Assembly: GCF_015209965.1 (NCBI RefSeq)
Contig: NZ_MU158689.1
Location: forward strand, 1,853,745-1,917,744
Origin: Sphingobacterium pedocola
Lineage (GTDB): Bacteria; Bacteroidota; Bacteroidia; Sphingobacteriales; Sphingobacteriaceae
Length of the DNA stretch: 64,000 nt
Reading direction: 5' to 3'
The position numbers and the translations under genes were made by a program. The notes under the pieces are model-generated. The model saw nothing but the letters and a program-made list of their open reading frames with translations, did not search any database and was not told the origin of the DNA. Below, in pieces: positions 48,201 through 57,072 of the stretch (position 1 is its first letter; every line of letters starts with the position of its first letter).

Positions 48201-48398
48201 CGTAAAATATCCGTCTTCTTTCGTAGATGCAACACCGCTTCCTCCTTTTTCCCTTACGGTCACTCCCGACAAAGAACTTCCTTCTGAACTGCTGACCTTG
48301 CCGGTAATGACAACAGACTGTGCAATCAAATCATGTTGACAGAATACTAAAGAGACCAAAAAAACGACCAAGATTTTAAGTAGATACATTTTTTTCAT
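45279..48398 (-). CDS. SusC/RagA TonB-linked outer membrane transporter (pair 2)
   Basis: The 1039-residue transporter has a signal peptide (to about residue 27). A carboxypeptidase-regulatory-like domain follows at once (GKVSSSEGSSLSGVTVREKG). Next comes a TonB-box-like region (VDEVVVVGYQ), a plug (GRVAGLTALSSSGEPGSNGV, then NIRGSNSVSLGG and YVIDGM) and a 22-strand barrel ending in a terminal aromatic (LTF). It lacks an N-terminal STN signalling domain, so it is not coupled to an ECF/anti-sigma pair, and none is nearby. It imports the product of surface cleavage. It heads an operon with SusD, FAS1 lipoprotein, another lipoprotein and the metallopeptidase lipoprotein. The 483-base gap upstream carries only a terminator and a possible -7 box (TACATTTG, 48671-48664). 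Confidence 0.95.
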   Translation of the reverse strand: MKKMYLLKILVVFLVSLVFCQHDLIAQSVVITGKVSSSEGSSLSGVTVREKGGSGVASTKEDGYFTISISGLGKSLVFTYVGYITKEVAISSGDEVSVVLEENASNVDEVVVVGYQEVNRKKVTAAVTTIKGKEIENIPYPTFDQMLQGRVAGLTALSSSGEPGSNGVVNIRGSNSVSLGGVSYPLYVIDGMIYDVNDMPNAYGNNPLVSINPNDIESIDVLKDAAASAIYGSRGANGVIMVKTKSAKAGAPPRFNLNFYQGIATEPTLRKVVIGASERQLKMDLLHKMGAWDQLANLSMFLTDSLNAAFNNNTDWQGVFIKTAPTTNVDASMEGSSGTTQYRLSFGYYKEDGSMIGYGLQRFAPKLNLTLRPFERVRLQTVLNPTFVNVKHGFGDGSNFPFDTWSFPSSFWKLTDEQKIAYRGEYDTMDEDVTATIMSNTQLHIDILKDLKFTSSFSYTYNNNRRDWLHSRFINGTGADNAYNWSYLTKVWEIENYLTWTKEVNNHTFNLIAGQQAQQQTNKRTEASGRDVTGSTIYNLSPGGNLFASTYVDQRERVAAFGRFNYDYKGKYIFSSSYRRDASSRYNVSKRWTDFYSFSVAYNMADENFFSPLKETINQFKWRASYGVTGNDPASYYAQYNLLSSNATYYNSSFGAGNSATATTYNGTTVLYPDYASYAGDRNLTWERYPQLNIGLDLSFWESRLNLTTDWYVRNAENVYYTSLLPPTTSGYANYSGNVLDLRNTGVEFTLNADVFPREKDFNWNSTFTLAINDNYVTKLPNGGQDLIVGPPWMQQTLTVGQPLFAYKVWEVDGVYATDAAVPTDPLTGLKMTMLGAPMRAGDPILKDQNSDYNIDDNDKVEYGSPNARVTGGWVNTFTYKGFSMSVLCSFITGRKVWNGYTSDKLNGTAANIYSNWGVIAGPSTLEDLNYWTGVGDTDAEFGNITNTTIDRWHIAQSHFVEDGSFFRVKNIMLGYALPADLVKRWKLNGARLFGMIDNVYLSNQSTLPDPEAVEPNGYSNGNRYPLVRKFTMGVNLTF

Positions 48399-48792
48399 AC
48401 GTTAATTATTTGTGTTAAAATTTAGGTTAATTGTGTCTAGTAATATTGCCCCTCTGTTTTGAACTTAATAAGCAGAACAAAAATCATATCTGAGGTACAA
48501 CAATGAATAAACGAATATCCAAAATGCAGTATAGTATACTATGTTTTCATTATCTTCATAATTTAAAAATTTAAAAAATCTATCTATATGATTCAACCTC
48601 AGCCGAACCTAGAACTGCAGTCATGCTCCTCAGAAACAGATACGTTATCAATTAGTTATATAGCAAATGTAACATCAAAATGACATAATTTATCACCCGA
48701 TATTCGCCTATCAAAACCATTTTTTAACCTACTTGTAGCCTTTACAAAAAACTTAAAAAATTATGCTTCCTGCCAGTCCATATTCACAACAG

Positions 48793-48821
48793 AAAAGCCT
48801 ACTGAATAATCTCCAGTAGGC
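48793..48821 (-). terminator. terminator after the secreted HExxH gene
   Basis: On the minus strand GCCTACTG (48821-48814), a 9-base loop and CAGTAGGC (48804-48797) form an 8-bp stem followed by TTTT. It lies 61 bases past the stop at 48882 and separates the GH127-GH43-peptidase unit from the second SusC operon. The rest of the gap 48399-48881 holds nothing clear. Confidence 0.8.
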
Positions 48822-48881
48822 CCACAGGTAGTAAGTAGTATGAAAAAAAAACTATTTATATCAAGAATATACGATCAAAAA

Positions 48882-50267
48882 CTACCTTTTGACCACTAAC
48901 ACATCCGGATGAACAATAGTCCCGTCCAGTCTAAACTGATATCCCCATTGTTCGTCATTCGCATCATCTCCATCCAACAAGTGAATACTATGCTGTATTG
49001 GCGCGCCACTAACCACCAACCACAGGTGTTCTGTTTGCTCGGGAACGGGAAAAACAAGATCACCTCGCACATCCTTTCCCGTCGTGCCATATACACGCTC
49101 ACCATTCTTCTTCATAGCTACAAACCCGTACCTCCACCCTGCATTTTCAACAGCGGTAAGACGGTATCCCTCCTGACCGGCCATGCCGGTAAAATGAAGC
49201 TTTACGGATGTACCCTTTGGTGGAACGACAAGCTTAATTCCGTTATAACCATAGTTTTGTGGAGCCACTGCAGAATCGATCCGATAGGAATCGTCAGACT
49301 CGGCAATCAATTGAGTTGTATGTTGGTTAGCATAAGGAGCAGCATATATTTGGACACGAGGCAAATCCCAGGTCATAAACCGGCGATACCCGTCAAATAA
49401 CTCGTCATTGAAGGTGTCCTGGTTCATGTCATGCAAGCGTTGATACGTAAGCACCGCATCTTCACCTACCCGGGCCTCACGCCATAGCCTGCCATGAAAA
49501 TCAGTCCCATGTAACATGGACCAATATTCAAACACATAAGGCGAATGGTACATATTTGTTTCATGGAGAAAAGCATAATGTGTTTTATCCATGAAGCTTT
49601 TCAGATGGTAATTTTCGAAGTTCATCCAGTCCGGATAAACCTGCCACAACAGGTATTGGGCACCCATTTCAAAAATAGCATGCCCCCTGCTCCCCGCTAC
49701 GCTCGATGAATATGCCCAGGCACCATCACTTTTGGCCAAATATTGAAAACAGTGTGCCATCTCATGGGCAACTGCTCCATAGGGAGGATATTGCAAGCGT
49801 AATGAAGACGCCCATAAGACACCTACACTATCCGCTGCCCCACCCCCAAAAGCCGTTCCCTCGTCTCCTCCGATCACAAAGAACAATAGTTTATACATAT
49901 CGGTCAACGACTTTCCACGTTGCACCATTTTTACTGTATCCCGGTAATGCATATAAAATCGTTCACATTGCGCAAGGATAGCTATGGGATCGAATCGCTT
50001 TGTACTATTTATATGATTTTTGGGGTCGTCACCATATTCTTTAGCCCAAAATATAGCAATATTTTCAGATTCAACTTTGCGCGAATAACTGTATTCACTG
50101 TCTTCATTCCGGTAATCGTTCGCCTCGGGCACCCGCCATATCTTTGAAGGCAGATATAATTCCTTAACATACTGCTGCTGCGCTCGTACACCAAACCGTA
50201 CGAAAAACAAGACCAACACCCCTATCAGCTTTATCGGGCAAATTTGCTTATTTACATATTTACCCAT
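48882..50267 (-). CDS. putative secreted zinc-metallopeptidase (HExxH), PUL-linked
   Basis: This 461-residue paralogue of the 40141-42000 product has no lipobox. Its signal peptide (LIGVLVLFFVRFGVRAQ) fits Sec export and cleavage before QQQ. I chose the ATG at 50267 because an AGGAG lies 5 bases before it; the frame could extend to 50288. The zinc motif is His168, Glu169 and His172 in VAHEMAHCFQY, with a possible third ligand Glu200 (IFEMGAQY). It shares with the paralogue the N-terminal FWAKEYGDDPKNH region, the GGGAADSVGVLW turn and the C-terminal WRYGFVAMKKNGERVYGT and DDANDEQWGYQF blocks. It ends the transcript begun by the GH127 gene; its peptidase activity is inferred. Confidence 0.72.
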   Translation of the reverse strand: MGKYVNKQICPIKLIGVLVLFFVRFGVRAQQQYVKELYLPSKIWRVPEANDYRNEDSEYSYSRKVESENIAIFWAKEYGDDPKNHINSTKRFDPIAILAQCERFYMHYRDTVKMVQRGKSLTDMYKLLFFVIGGDEGTAFGGGAADSVGVLWASSLRLQYPPYGAVAHEMAHCFQYLAKSDGAWAYSSSVAGSRGHAIFEMGAQYLLWQVYPDWMNFENYHLKSFMDKTHYAFLHETNMYHSPYVFEYWSMLHGTDFHGRLWREARVGEDAVLTYQRLHDMNQDTFNDELFDGYRRFMTWDLPRVQIYAAPYANQHTTQLIAESDDSYRIDSAVAPQNYGYNGIKLVVPPKGTSVKLHFTGMAGQEGYRLTAVENAGWRYGFVAMKKNGERVYGTTGKDVRGDLVFPVPEQTEHLWLVVSGAPIQHSIHLLDGDDANDEQWGYQFRLDGTIVHPDVLVVKR

Positions 50268-50300
50268 TTTTACTCCTGCTAAATTCATATCGTGTATCTG

Positions 50301-53300
50301 CTATCTAACATAAACCCGCACCTCGCCAAACTCCCCAAACCCTTCCTGATTGTTTGTCGCGATCTGGTACAAGCCAACTTTAAGTCTACGCCCGTCCAAA
50401 TCTTCTCGTACAAAAGGGCTACTCGGTAGATCTGTCCACGTCTTACCATCTTTGGAAGACCGCAGATAGAAATATTTTCCTGACCGCTGTATCTGAATGA
50501 ACGAATCAAATGCCAACCCTGTACCGTTATTTCCTTCCTGATGGATACGGGTACCAACGCTTCGCGCTAAATTACCTAGGTTCCACCCCGTCAAAATCGT
50601 ATTGTTTATATAGGCTGACGGGCTATCCATATCTTGAATCATAATACCGGCTTCGCTCGATGAGCGGGTCTGGCTCGACAATCCGGCTACATCAATGATC
50701 TTGACCTCTATCGTAAAATCACCTTTCAGTTCCTTGTAAACAAATGGCGGCACAAGGTCAGTATCGCCCCATTTTGTATGTTTTGATCCTATACGCCAGA
50801 TTTGTTGATCTAGATTAATGATGGTCTGGGTACTATCCAAATATGAACTGAACTGACAACCATCCCAAAACGGGATTTTTCCCTCCGGTAATCTAAATGT
50901 TTCTTCAATGTCTATATCTGGTAAAAGTCTTGGTTTGACGACATCCGCAGCGGCTTCCAGTACCTTACTGACATTGCCAAATTCGTCTTTAGCATGAACC
51001 TGTATAAATGAACCAATATTCATTTTATCAAAAAGATAATACGATTGCTTCACCCAGCCGGAGCTGATTCCCCCGCAAGAGAACAGATACAACAATCCCT
51101 TCTTGTCTTCATCAACCTGCACAAAAAGATCCTTACCATTAATATAATGCGGTTTGACAAGCAGTGATGGTGTATAATCCGCTAGTTCGCTTTTTGATTT
51201 TTCCTGCCAAATGCGATAGCGTGCTGCCGCCTGCTCTGCTGAAAAATCACCTTCATAGGCATTGAAAAAATGAAAAGCTGCTTTAAAGTAGACCGAGTGA
51301 TCTTTTACCGCAAATAGCTTCTTCAATTCCTTCAACTTACCCAATTTACCATTTATATAACATATAGTTTTACCCTGATGGTGAACAAGCACATGGTGGT
51401 TCCATGTCTTTCCATCAAAAAGATCGAAGTCCAACGTATAATCCTCTTTAAGCAGCACATCTTTTAATGAAGGGTCTTGAAGCCTTTTTATTTCCAAAGC
51501 CGTTCGCTGACCGGCAACTTTCACAACCGCAGCATCGGCAACGACCGCCACCGCATTGACGGATCCGTGATTTTTCAAATGCGTAATCGGCCCCAAATCC
51601 AGATCATCCGTCTGCATGGCGAAATACCCGTCCACATCGGACTCCGTCACGTACCGCTCTTTTATCAACTCTACTGGGATATTTTCATTGTAAACCTTCA
51701 AGTCTGCCAAATAACCGCTAAAGTGATTATCCAATAGATCTGAAGCACCGACAACAAATGCATCACCCCCACGAACATACAACATCCGGTTTTGCTCGCT
51801 TTGCATAACACCGTCCACGTAAATGCGCTCCATATAGCCGTCGAAAGCAATCACCACATAATGCCATTGATCTGCTACAGGAAAGGTTTTATAGCCCAAA
51901 TCCGGCCAGGAACCGTGGACAACGGCTCCTCTTTGGGGATCACTGCCTACACCAAAGACGGCCCTCGTCATATCCTGAGTGCCCTTGGACCAAGCTAATA
52001 CCTGCTCAAGGCGTTCCACCGTAGGATTATTGACCCACATGGCTACCGTATACGAACTATTACCTTCAAGGGACTGCGGTACACCAAAGGTAGAGCGAAG
52101 GGCGACGGAACCATCAAAGAAAAAAGCTTGCTTACCTTGGTACTGCTTAACCAGTACCTGTTGTTCGCTCTTCAGCTCTCCGCCAAGTAGCGCTTTATTC
52201 TGAATAATCGATAATCGCTGTCCTTCTTGATAATCCGAGGCCTCCACGTGGAGTAGATTACCTAAGATCTGTTCTGTTGACGGCATAGACTGCGGTGCTG
52301 ACCAAATTGTTTCTTTCTTCAACCGGTCGCTGTAGACCTTGATATTCCAGACACCGCGAGGTAACCCGGACAATTGGATATTCCATATTTGTAAGCGCAC
52401 ATAGCGTGCCTTTACTTTACCATGCTCCAGTACCGGGCTAGCCCAACGATTGTTTGCCGACCGATCGACAAAGGTTGTCCATCGCTGGCCATCTTCCGAT
52501 GTTTCGACCGTATACTGATAGGCATAGGTCGGGTATTCAAACTGAATTTCCACCGTCTGTACATCCTGCACAACGCCCAGATCAATATGCAACCAAGCCG
52601 GTTGCTGGTTTTCTTTTGCTCTCCATAGCGTTCCATTATTATCGTCAACAGCAAAAGAAGGTCGGAAATCTTCGTTATAATAAGAAGAAACTTCTACAGG
52701 TTTGCCAAAGGCTTTATCTTCTGGATAAGAAGTAGTTTTCAACAGATCTTTTACACCCTGGTGCGTCGGAACAACATTTTTAATATCACCATCTGCTGTA
52801 AAAAACAATTCATCGATGGCGAGCTGCCGATGGAATCCTCCTCCCGAATGGGGATTATTATGCCTATGATAGACAATAAAATAACGTCCATCAACTTCTA
52901 AAATACTATGGTGCCCGGGTCCGTGAATCGTACCATCGGCATTGGTGACCAAAATAGGATTGTGATCCGGATATTCGAATGGTCCCATAGGGCCTACCTT
53001 GCTTTTGGCATACTGTACCCGATAAGAATGATCTTCACAATGACCCGATGAGTACATGAAATAGTAAATTCCGTTACGTTTGAATACATAAGGAGCCTCA
53101 AAAAAATCTTTTGCTACAGTATTGGGTATTAATTCGATTTTCTCAAAGCTCTTCATATCTTTATTCAGCATCCCTACCGCACATCCGTGATCCGGATAAA
53201 TACCCCAAGTCCCCCAGTACATATACATCTTGCCATCGTCATCGGTAAATGTCTGTGCATCTAGCGTAATCACTCCCGGAATCATATAGTTGGGAATAAT

Positions 53301-53711
53301 AGACCGGCCGTTGGGCGCCAGCGGTTCCCATGGCCCTACCGGGCTATCGGAGACCGCTCCGAAAATTTCTACGGGCTGACTGTAATATAAATAATATCTG
53401 CCGTCATAGCCTATGGTCATATCAGGAGCCCAATACCAATGTGTATTCGGCCAGTTCATGGGTTGGATAGTCCAATTTACAAAATCTTCGGATGTCCATA
53501 CCTGCGATGGTCCTGCCCCCCAACCATTGCCATCGGTAGTCGCATAAATATAAAAGGTATCGCCAATCTTCTTTATAGTCGGATCAGCAAAGTAGCCGGG
53601 CAGAATAGGATTTAAGAGACCAGGTTGCTGGTATCCCTTTAGTTGCTGTGCATGGGTCAAATTGACCCAGTTACACAGTAATAAGATCAGGGCTTTAAAA
53701 ATATGCTTCAT
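50301..53711 (-). CDS. glycoside hydrolase family 43 with discoidin and LamG modules
   Basis: GH43 enzymes cut alpha-L-arabinofuranose, xylose or galactose linkages. The 1136-residue enzyme has a signal peptide (to about residue 21) and a five-bladed GH43 domain (about 25-330). Its catalytic triad is visible: Asp43 (YFADPT), Asp151 (ITLDAQTF) and Glu205 (FFEAPYVF). A discoidin/F5-8C-like module follows (about 340-480), then a LamG-like module (about 510-700). The C-terminal concanavalin-like domain (about 930-1136, FTIEVKIIDVAG) may bind carbohydrate. The exact GH43 specificity cannot be told; arabinofuranosidase or arabinan hydrolase is plausible given the GH127 partner. It lies 14 bases after the GH127 gene. 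Confidence 0.88.
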   Translation of the reverse strand: MKHIFKALILLLCNWVNLTHAQQLKGYQQPGLLNPILPGYFADPTIKKIGDTFYIYATTDGNGWGAGPSQVWTSEDFVNWTIQPMNWPNTHWYWAPDMTIGYDGRYYLYYSQPVEIFGAVSDSPVGPWEPLAPNGRSIIPNYMIPGVITLDAQTFTDDDGKMYMYWGTWGIYPDHGCAVGMLNKDMKSFEKIELIPNTVAKDFFEAPYVFKRNGIYYFMYSSGHCEDHSYRVQYAKSKVGPMGPFEYPDHNPILVTNADGTIHGPGHHSILEVDGRYFIVYHRHNNPHSGGGFHRQLAIDELFFTADGDIKNVVPTHQGVKDLLKTTSYPEDKAFGKPVEVSSYYNEDFRPSFAVDDNNGTLWRAKENQQPAWLHIDLGVVQDVQTVEIQFEYPTYAYQYTVETSEDGQRWTTFVDRSANNRWASPVLEHGKVKARYVRLQIWNIQLSGLPRGVWNIKVYSDRLKKETIWSAPQSMPSTEQILGNLLHVEASDYQEGQRLSIIQNKALLGGELKSEQQVLVKQYQGKQAFFFDGSVALRSTFGVPQSLEGNSSYTVAMWVNNPTVERLEQVLAWSKGTQDMTRAVFGVGSDPQRGAVVHGSWPDLGYKTFPVADQWHYVVIAFDGYMERIYVDGVMQSEQNRMLYVRGGDAFVVGASDLLDNHFSGYLADLKVYNENIPVELIKERYVTESDVDGYFAMQTDDLDLGPITHLKNHGSVNAVAVVADAAVVKVAGQRTALEIKRLQDPSLKDVLLKEDYTLDFDLFDGKTWNHHVLVHHQGKTICYINGKLGKLKELKKLFAVKDHSVYFKAAFHFFNAYEGDFSAEQAAARYRIWQEKSKSELADYTPSLLVKPHYINGKDLFVQVDEDKKGLLYLFSCGGISSGWVKQSYYLFDKMNIGSFIQVHAKDEFGNVSKVLEAAADVVKPRLLPDIDIEETFRLPEGKIPFWDGCQFSSYLDSTQTIINLDQQIWRIGSKHTKWGDTDLVPPFVYKELKGDFTIEVKIIDVAGLSSQTRSSSEAGIMIQDMDSPSAYINNTILTGWNLGNLARSVGTRIHQEGNNGTGLAFDSFIQIQRSGKYFYLRSSKDGKTWTDLPSSPFVREDLDGRRLKVGLYQIATNNQEGFGEFGEVRVYVR

Positions 53712-53725
53712 AAAGAATCTGCTTT

Positions 53726-56700
53726 CTATTTCAGGGTAACGTCTAGATAAACCGAATGACGTCCGTAGGTGTCGTAAAAAGGCTTAAAGACAACGTTATC
53801 AATAGTAAACTGTAATTTAGAGGAATCTCCCTTGATCGACTTGCTGATATCTTTGGCATCTAAGGTAACTTTTCGCCAATCTTTCCTTGCCGCCGGCTCT
53901 TGGGCGGCCAACAATATTGGCCCATAAAACAAACTGGCAACATTTTGCTGATCCATGACGGGATCCAGATGAAATTGGAAAGGCATCTGCAATTCGATGA
54001 CATCGCCATTCTTCCAGTTACGGCTCAATTTTAGATAACTTCCCGGCTCTGCTTGTATTTTCTGATTCTTACCGTTAATCTTCACAAAGAAACCTTTAGT
54101 TGCCCATTTAGGTACGCGCATATGTACATCAAATCTTCCGCTCCCTTTGATTGTTAAGCGTGTCTGATCTTCTTTCGGAAAACTTGTAACCTGCTCGACG
54201 ATCACATTACGTTCGGTCCAATTCAGGGTAGACGGCACATACAGGTTGACATAGAGCGCTTCGTCATCTTTGCTTTTAAAGTAAATCGAATTCTGTAGCT
54301 TTGTGCTACTCTCTATAGCTGTTCCATTACAACACGTAAATCCGGTCATATTCGGATTACCAAATTGCTTGATCGACCCTGGACCGAGGGGTACGTGGTA
54401 AGTATTGGCAGGTGTGTTTTCGGCTACCGAAGCGAGGATATGGTTGTACAATCCACGCTCATAATAATCCATATATTCTGCCCGCTGATCGAAAAGAAAC
54501 AAATTACTGGTCAGCTTAAGCATATTGTATGTGGCGCAGGTTTCGTTTTGTCCACCAGCTGAAAAACCATTCTCATACAATGTAGCAGGTTCGGCCGTGA
54601 AGACCTCGGCATTGGCCGGATTACGTGCCCCCGCAACACCGCCAATACTGTACATATAATCATTGACAGCTTTGTACCAAAAATTGTCGGCCACTTTATA
54701 ATATTCAGGCAGATTGGAAACATTGTACATTTCGATACTACCCACGATCTGCGGGATATGTTGATTAGCATGCAAGCCCCGAAAGGTATCCACGTTCTTG
54801 GCCAATCCATGCGAACGTTGGGCGTCGCCAAAGAACATATCGATATTATCAAAAAGCTGAGCTGTTTTCAGATAATGCTCTTTCTTGGTAATGCGATAAA
54901 GATGGGCCATGGTTTCGTTCATACCTCCGAACTCTCCGGCAATGTAGGTATTCCATATTGCGATCAAGGTTTCCTTTGGCAACTGACTCAACCGGGCATG
55001 AACCCAGTCACTCATCCCTAAAGCTACTGCAAGTGCTTTTTCGTTACCACTTACTTCATAGATATCGATCAAGCCGGCCAAAATTTTATGCAATGTATAG
55101 TAGGGTGCCCACACCTGGCTTTTCTGACCTCCGTACTTCGCTCCTCTTTCCAACATGATAAACTGATCCGGTGGATAGGCACTGATAAAGCCTTGTCCCC
55201 AGTTCCAATAGTCTGTACGAATACTATCTGCACTGAGATTCGAATCATAATCCGTTTTCCCCGGACCTACCGGTACAGCCGTCGGATCGGATACCGATTC
55301 TCCACCTGCAGAGATAGGTTTTCCGGACAATTGGGCCAATTCATATAGCGTATTGACCATATAATGCATCTTCTCCGCAAAATTAGCTTGTAGGGCTTTG
55401 TCATATCCCGTACTGGCATAGGCCTGCGCTATGGCCGTTAGGTAATGGCCGGTAGCGTGTCCGCGCAACTTTGTATCTTGACTATCCCACACGCCTAATG
55501 GTTTAGCGCCTGCTGGCTGAGGCTGACCGAAAGCATCGCGAAACATATACAAAAATGAATTGGGATCGGTTGCTGCCAATGTGGATATAAACTTATCCCG
55601 GTTTTTCATGAATTTGGTTTCTTGATCGTGAGAATCGGCATCCAATGAAACCTGGCTTAAATGAAATTCCTGTAAGTTAGCGTTTGGTGTACTAGATTTA
55701 GCGGCACCTTTTACCGTGACGACAGCCTTGGGTTTTAAGTCCGTGCCTGACACACGTCCGGTTATGGTATAGCGACCTGCCGACAAGACGGTGCTGTTAT
55801 CGGAAGGAGCTGGCCACAATACGCGTACTTTTGGTCCTTCCACCCCTTCTTTATAGGCTCCGTTTACGAAACTTGGCAACCTGGGCAACTCCCCTATTTC
55901 TGTCTCCACTTCCACATCAGACACCCCCACTAGGTATGCATTGTAAAGCTGCGCTTGTGTCAATGGAAAACTTGGTAAATCTTCTTCTGCCGGCCTCACA
56001 TTAACTCTACCCCGGGTTCCTGCTCCTTGAGCATTGCTTAAAATACCGGAAATTTGATTCTGCGTCAATGGAATACGGTATATACGAAAATCACGCACCA
56101 AAGCATCCAGATTAGGATCTCCGGGCATTAAGGACTTTCCGATATAAAGTTTATTTTGTTCTGTTGAGGAATGTCCGAATACCGCAGGTAATTCTTGCGG
56201 AATATCTTCCGCTTCCCCGACAAGTTTGCCATCAATATATATCCTGATCGCCTTGGCTGGAATATCGACCACAACTGTAAGGTAAACCCATTTATTGAGT
56301 TCGATAGCAGATGATGTCGCTCCTTTTACATCACTTTTCTCGGCGGTAATCAAGGCCTGAACCCCTTTCTGGCTGGCTGTTCCGACAGGGGCTGCAAAAA
56401 AACGGGTGTTTATATTTTTGCCAAAATCGAACAAACGCTGACCTTTTTTATCCGAACGCAAGTAGATCCATCCGGATATACTGAGTGATTCCATATCTGT
56501 CAATGCATCTCCCGGTATCGTGACAAAATCATTATTGGCTCCGGAAAGTGACAACACCTTTCCAAACCGACTGTCATCTACAAATTTAGCTTCCGCAGCA
56601 TGTGTCGCATGAAGGTTATTCCGAGACCAGTCTTTGAGATCACCATTCAACATATAACGGGCAATCATCCCCGTCTCGCCGATACCGTCCAATATCTGGT

Positions 56701-56803
56701 CGCCGCCTTGTGCCTGAGCAATGTAAGCACCTTCAGCAAAAAATACAACCGACAAGATAATACGTGTAAATACTTTGTACATTTTCATGTTTTTGTTATT
56801 CAT
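53726..56803 (-). CDS. beta-L-arabinofuranosidase, GH127/GH146 (DUF1680) type, LamG-fused
   Basis: The 1025-residue enzyme has a signal peptide, a LamG-like module (about 35-260), a bacterial Ig-like module (about 285-380) and the (alpha/alpha)6 DUF1680 catalytic domain. The active-site residues known from HypBA1 are all in place with matching spacing. Glu738 is the acid/base (GluX16Glu spacing, as in 322/338). Zinc ligands are Glu754 and Cys756 (QNETCA), and Cys824/Cys825 (FTCCNG), the first being the nucleophile. This makes beta-L-arabinofuranosidase activity very likely, as on hydroxyproline-linked arabinans of extensin. A -7-like TAACTTTG box (56970-56963) is upstream. It heads the GH127-GH43-peptidase transcript. 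Confidence 0.9.
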   Translation of the reverse strand: MNNKNMKMYKVFTRIILSVVFFAEGAYIAQAQGGDQILDGIGETGMIARYMLNGDLKDWSRNNLHATHAAEAKFVDDSRFGKVLSLSGANNDFVTIPGDALTDMESLSISGWIYLRSDKKGQRLFDFGKNINTRFFAAPVGTASQKGVQALITAEKSDVKGATSSAIELNKWVYLTVVVDIPAKAIRIYIDGKLVGEAEDIPQELPAVFGHSSTEQNKLYIGKSLMPGDPNLDALVRDFRIYRIPLTQNQISGILSNAQGAGTRGRVNVRPAEEDLPSFPLTQAQLYNAYLVGVSDVEVETEIGELPRLPSFVNGAYKEGVEGPKVRVLWPAPSDNSTVLSAGRYTITGRVSGTDLKPKAVVTVKGAAKSSTPNANLQEFHLSQVSLDADSHDQETKFMKNRDKFISTLAATDPNSFLYMFRDAFGQPQPAGAKPLGVWDSQDTKLRGHATGHYLTAIAQAYASTGYDKALQANFAEKMHYMVNTLYELAQLSGKPISAGGESVSDPTAVPVGPGKTDYDSNLSADSIRTDYWNWGQGFISAYPPDQFIMLERGAKYGGQKSQVWAPYYTLHKILAGLIDIYEVSGNEKALAVALGMSDWVHARLSQLPKETLIAIWNTYIAGEFGGMNETMAHLYRITKKEHYLKTAQLFDNIDMFFGDAQRSHGLAKNVDTFRGLHANQHIPQIVGSIEMYNVSNLPEYYKVADNFWYKAVNDYMYSIGGVAGARNPANAEVFTAEPATLYENGFSAGGQNETCATYNMLKLTSNLFLFDQRAEYMDYYERGLYNHILASVAENTPANTYHVPLGPGSIKQFGNPNMTGFTCCNGTAIESSTKLQNSIYFKSKDDEALYVNLYVPSTLNWTERNVIVEQVTSFPKEDQTRLTIKGSGRFDVHMRVPKWATKGFFVKINGKNQKIQAEPGSYLKLSRNWKNGDVIELQMPFQFHLDPVMDQQNVASLFYGPILLAAQEPAARKDWRKVTLDAKDISKSIKGDSSKLQFTIDNVVFKPFYDTYGRHSVYLDVTLK

Positions 56804-56962
56804 TTAAAAAGTAAGGTTACCTATTCAAACAGAAAACAGGTTTTAGAATACTAATAAAGGTAGGAAGAAATATGTATGCCCCAATTAGTCTATTTTAACT
56901 AACCTTAACACGATATTAACAGCTGTCTGTTCAACTCGGATAAAGTTAAACCCAGCAAAATA

Positions 56963-56970
56963 CAAAGTTA
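56963..56970 (-). promoter_or_regulatory. possible -7 box for the GH127 operon
   Basis: TAACTTTG on the minus strand matches TAnnTTTG exactly. No clear TTTG lies about 20 bases upstream. It is 160 bases before the ATG at 56803 and downstream of the SusD terminator, so it could start the GH127-GH43-peptidase transcript. Confidence 0.4.
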
Positions 56971-57007
56971 GGCTTATTGGATACCTATCTTATTTTAGTT
57001 ATCTTAA

Positions 57008-57042
57008 TAAAAAAGAAGACCTTCATAGCTTAAGGCCTTCTT
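57008..57042 (-). terminator. terminator of the first SusC-SusD operon
   Basis: On the minus strand AAGAAGGCCTT (57042-57032), a loop of 8 bases and AAGGTCTTCTT (57023-57013) form an 11-bp stem with one G-U pair, followed by a T-run. It is 30 bases past the SusD stop. Confidence 0.88.
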
Positions 57043-57072
57043 AATTAGAAATATCTAAAACACGTGCACGAA

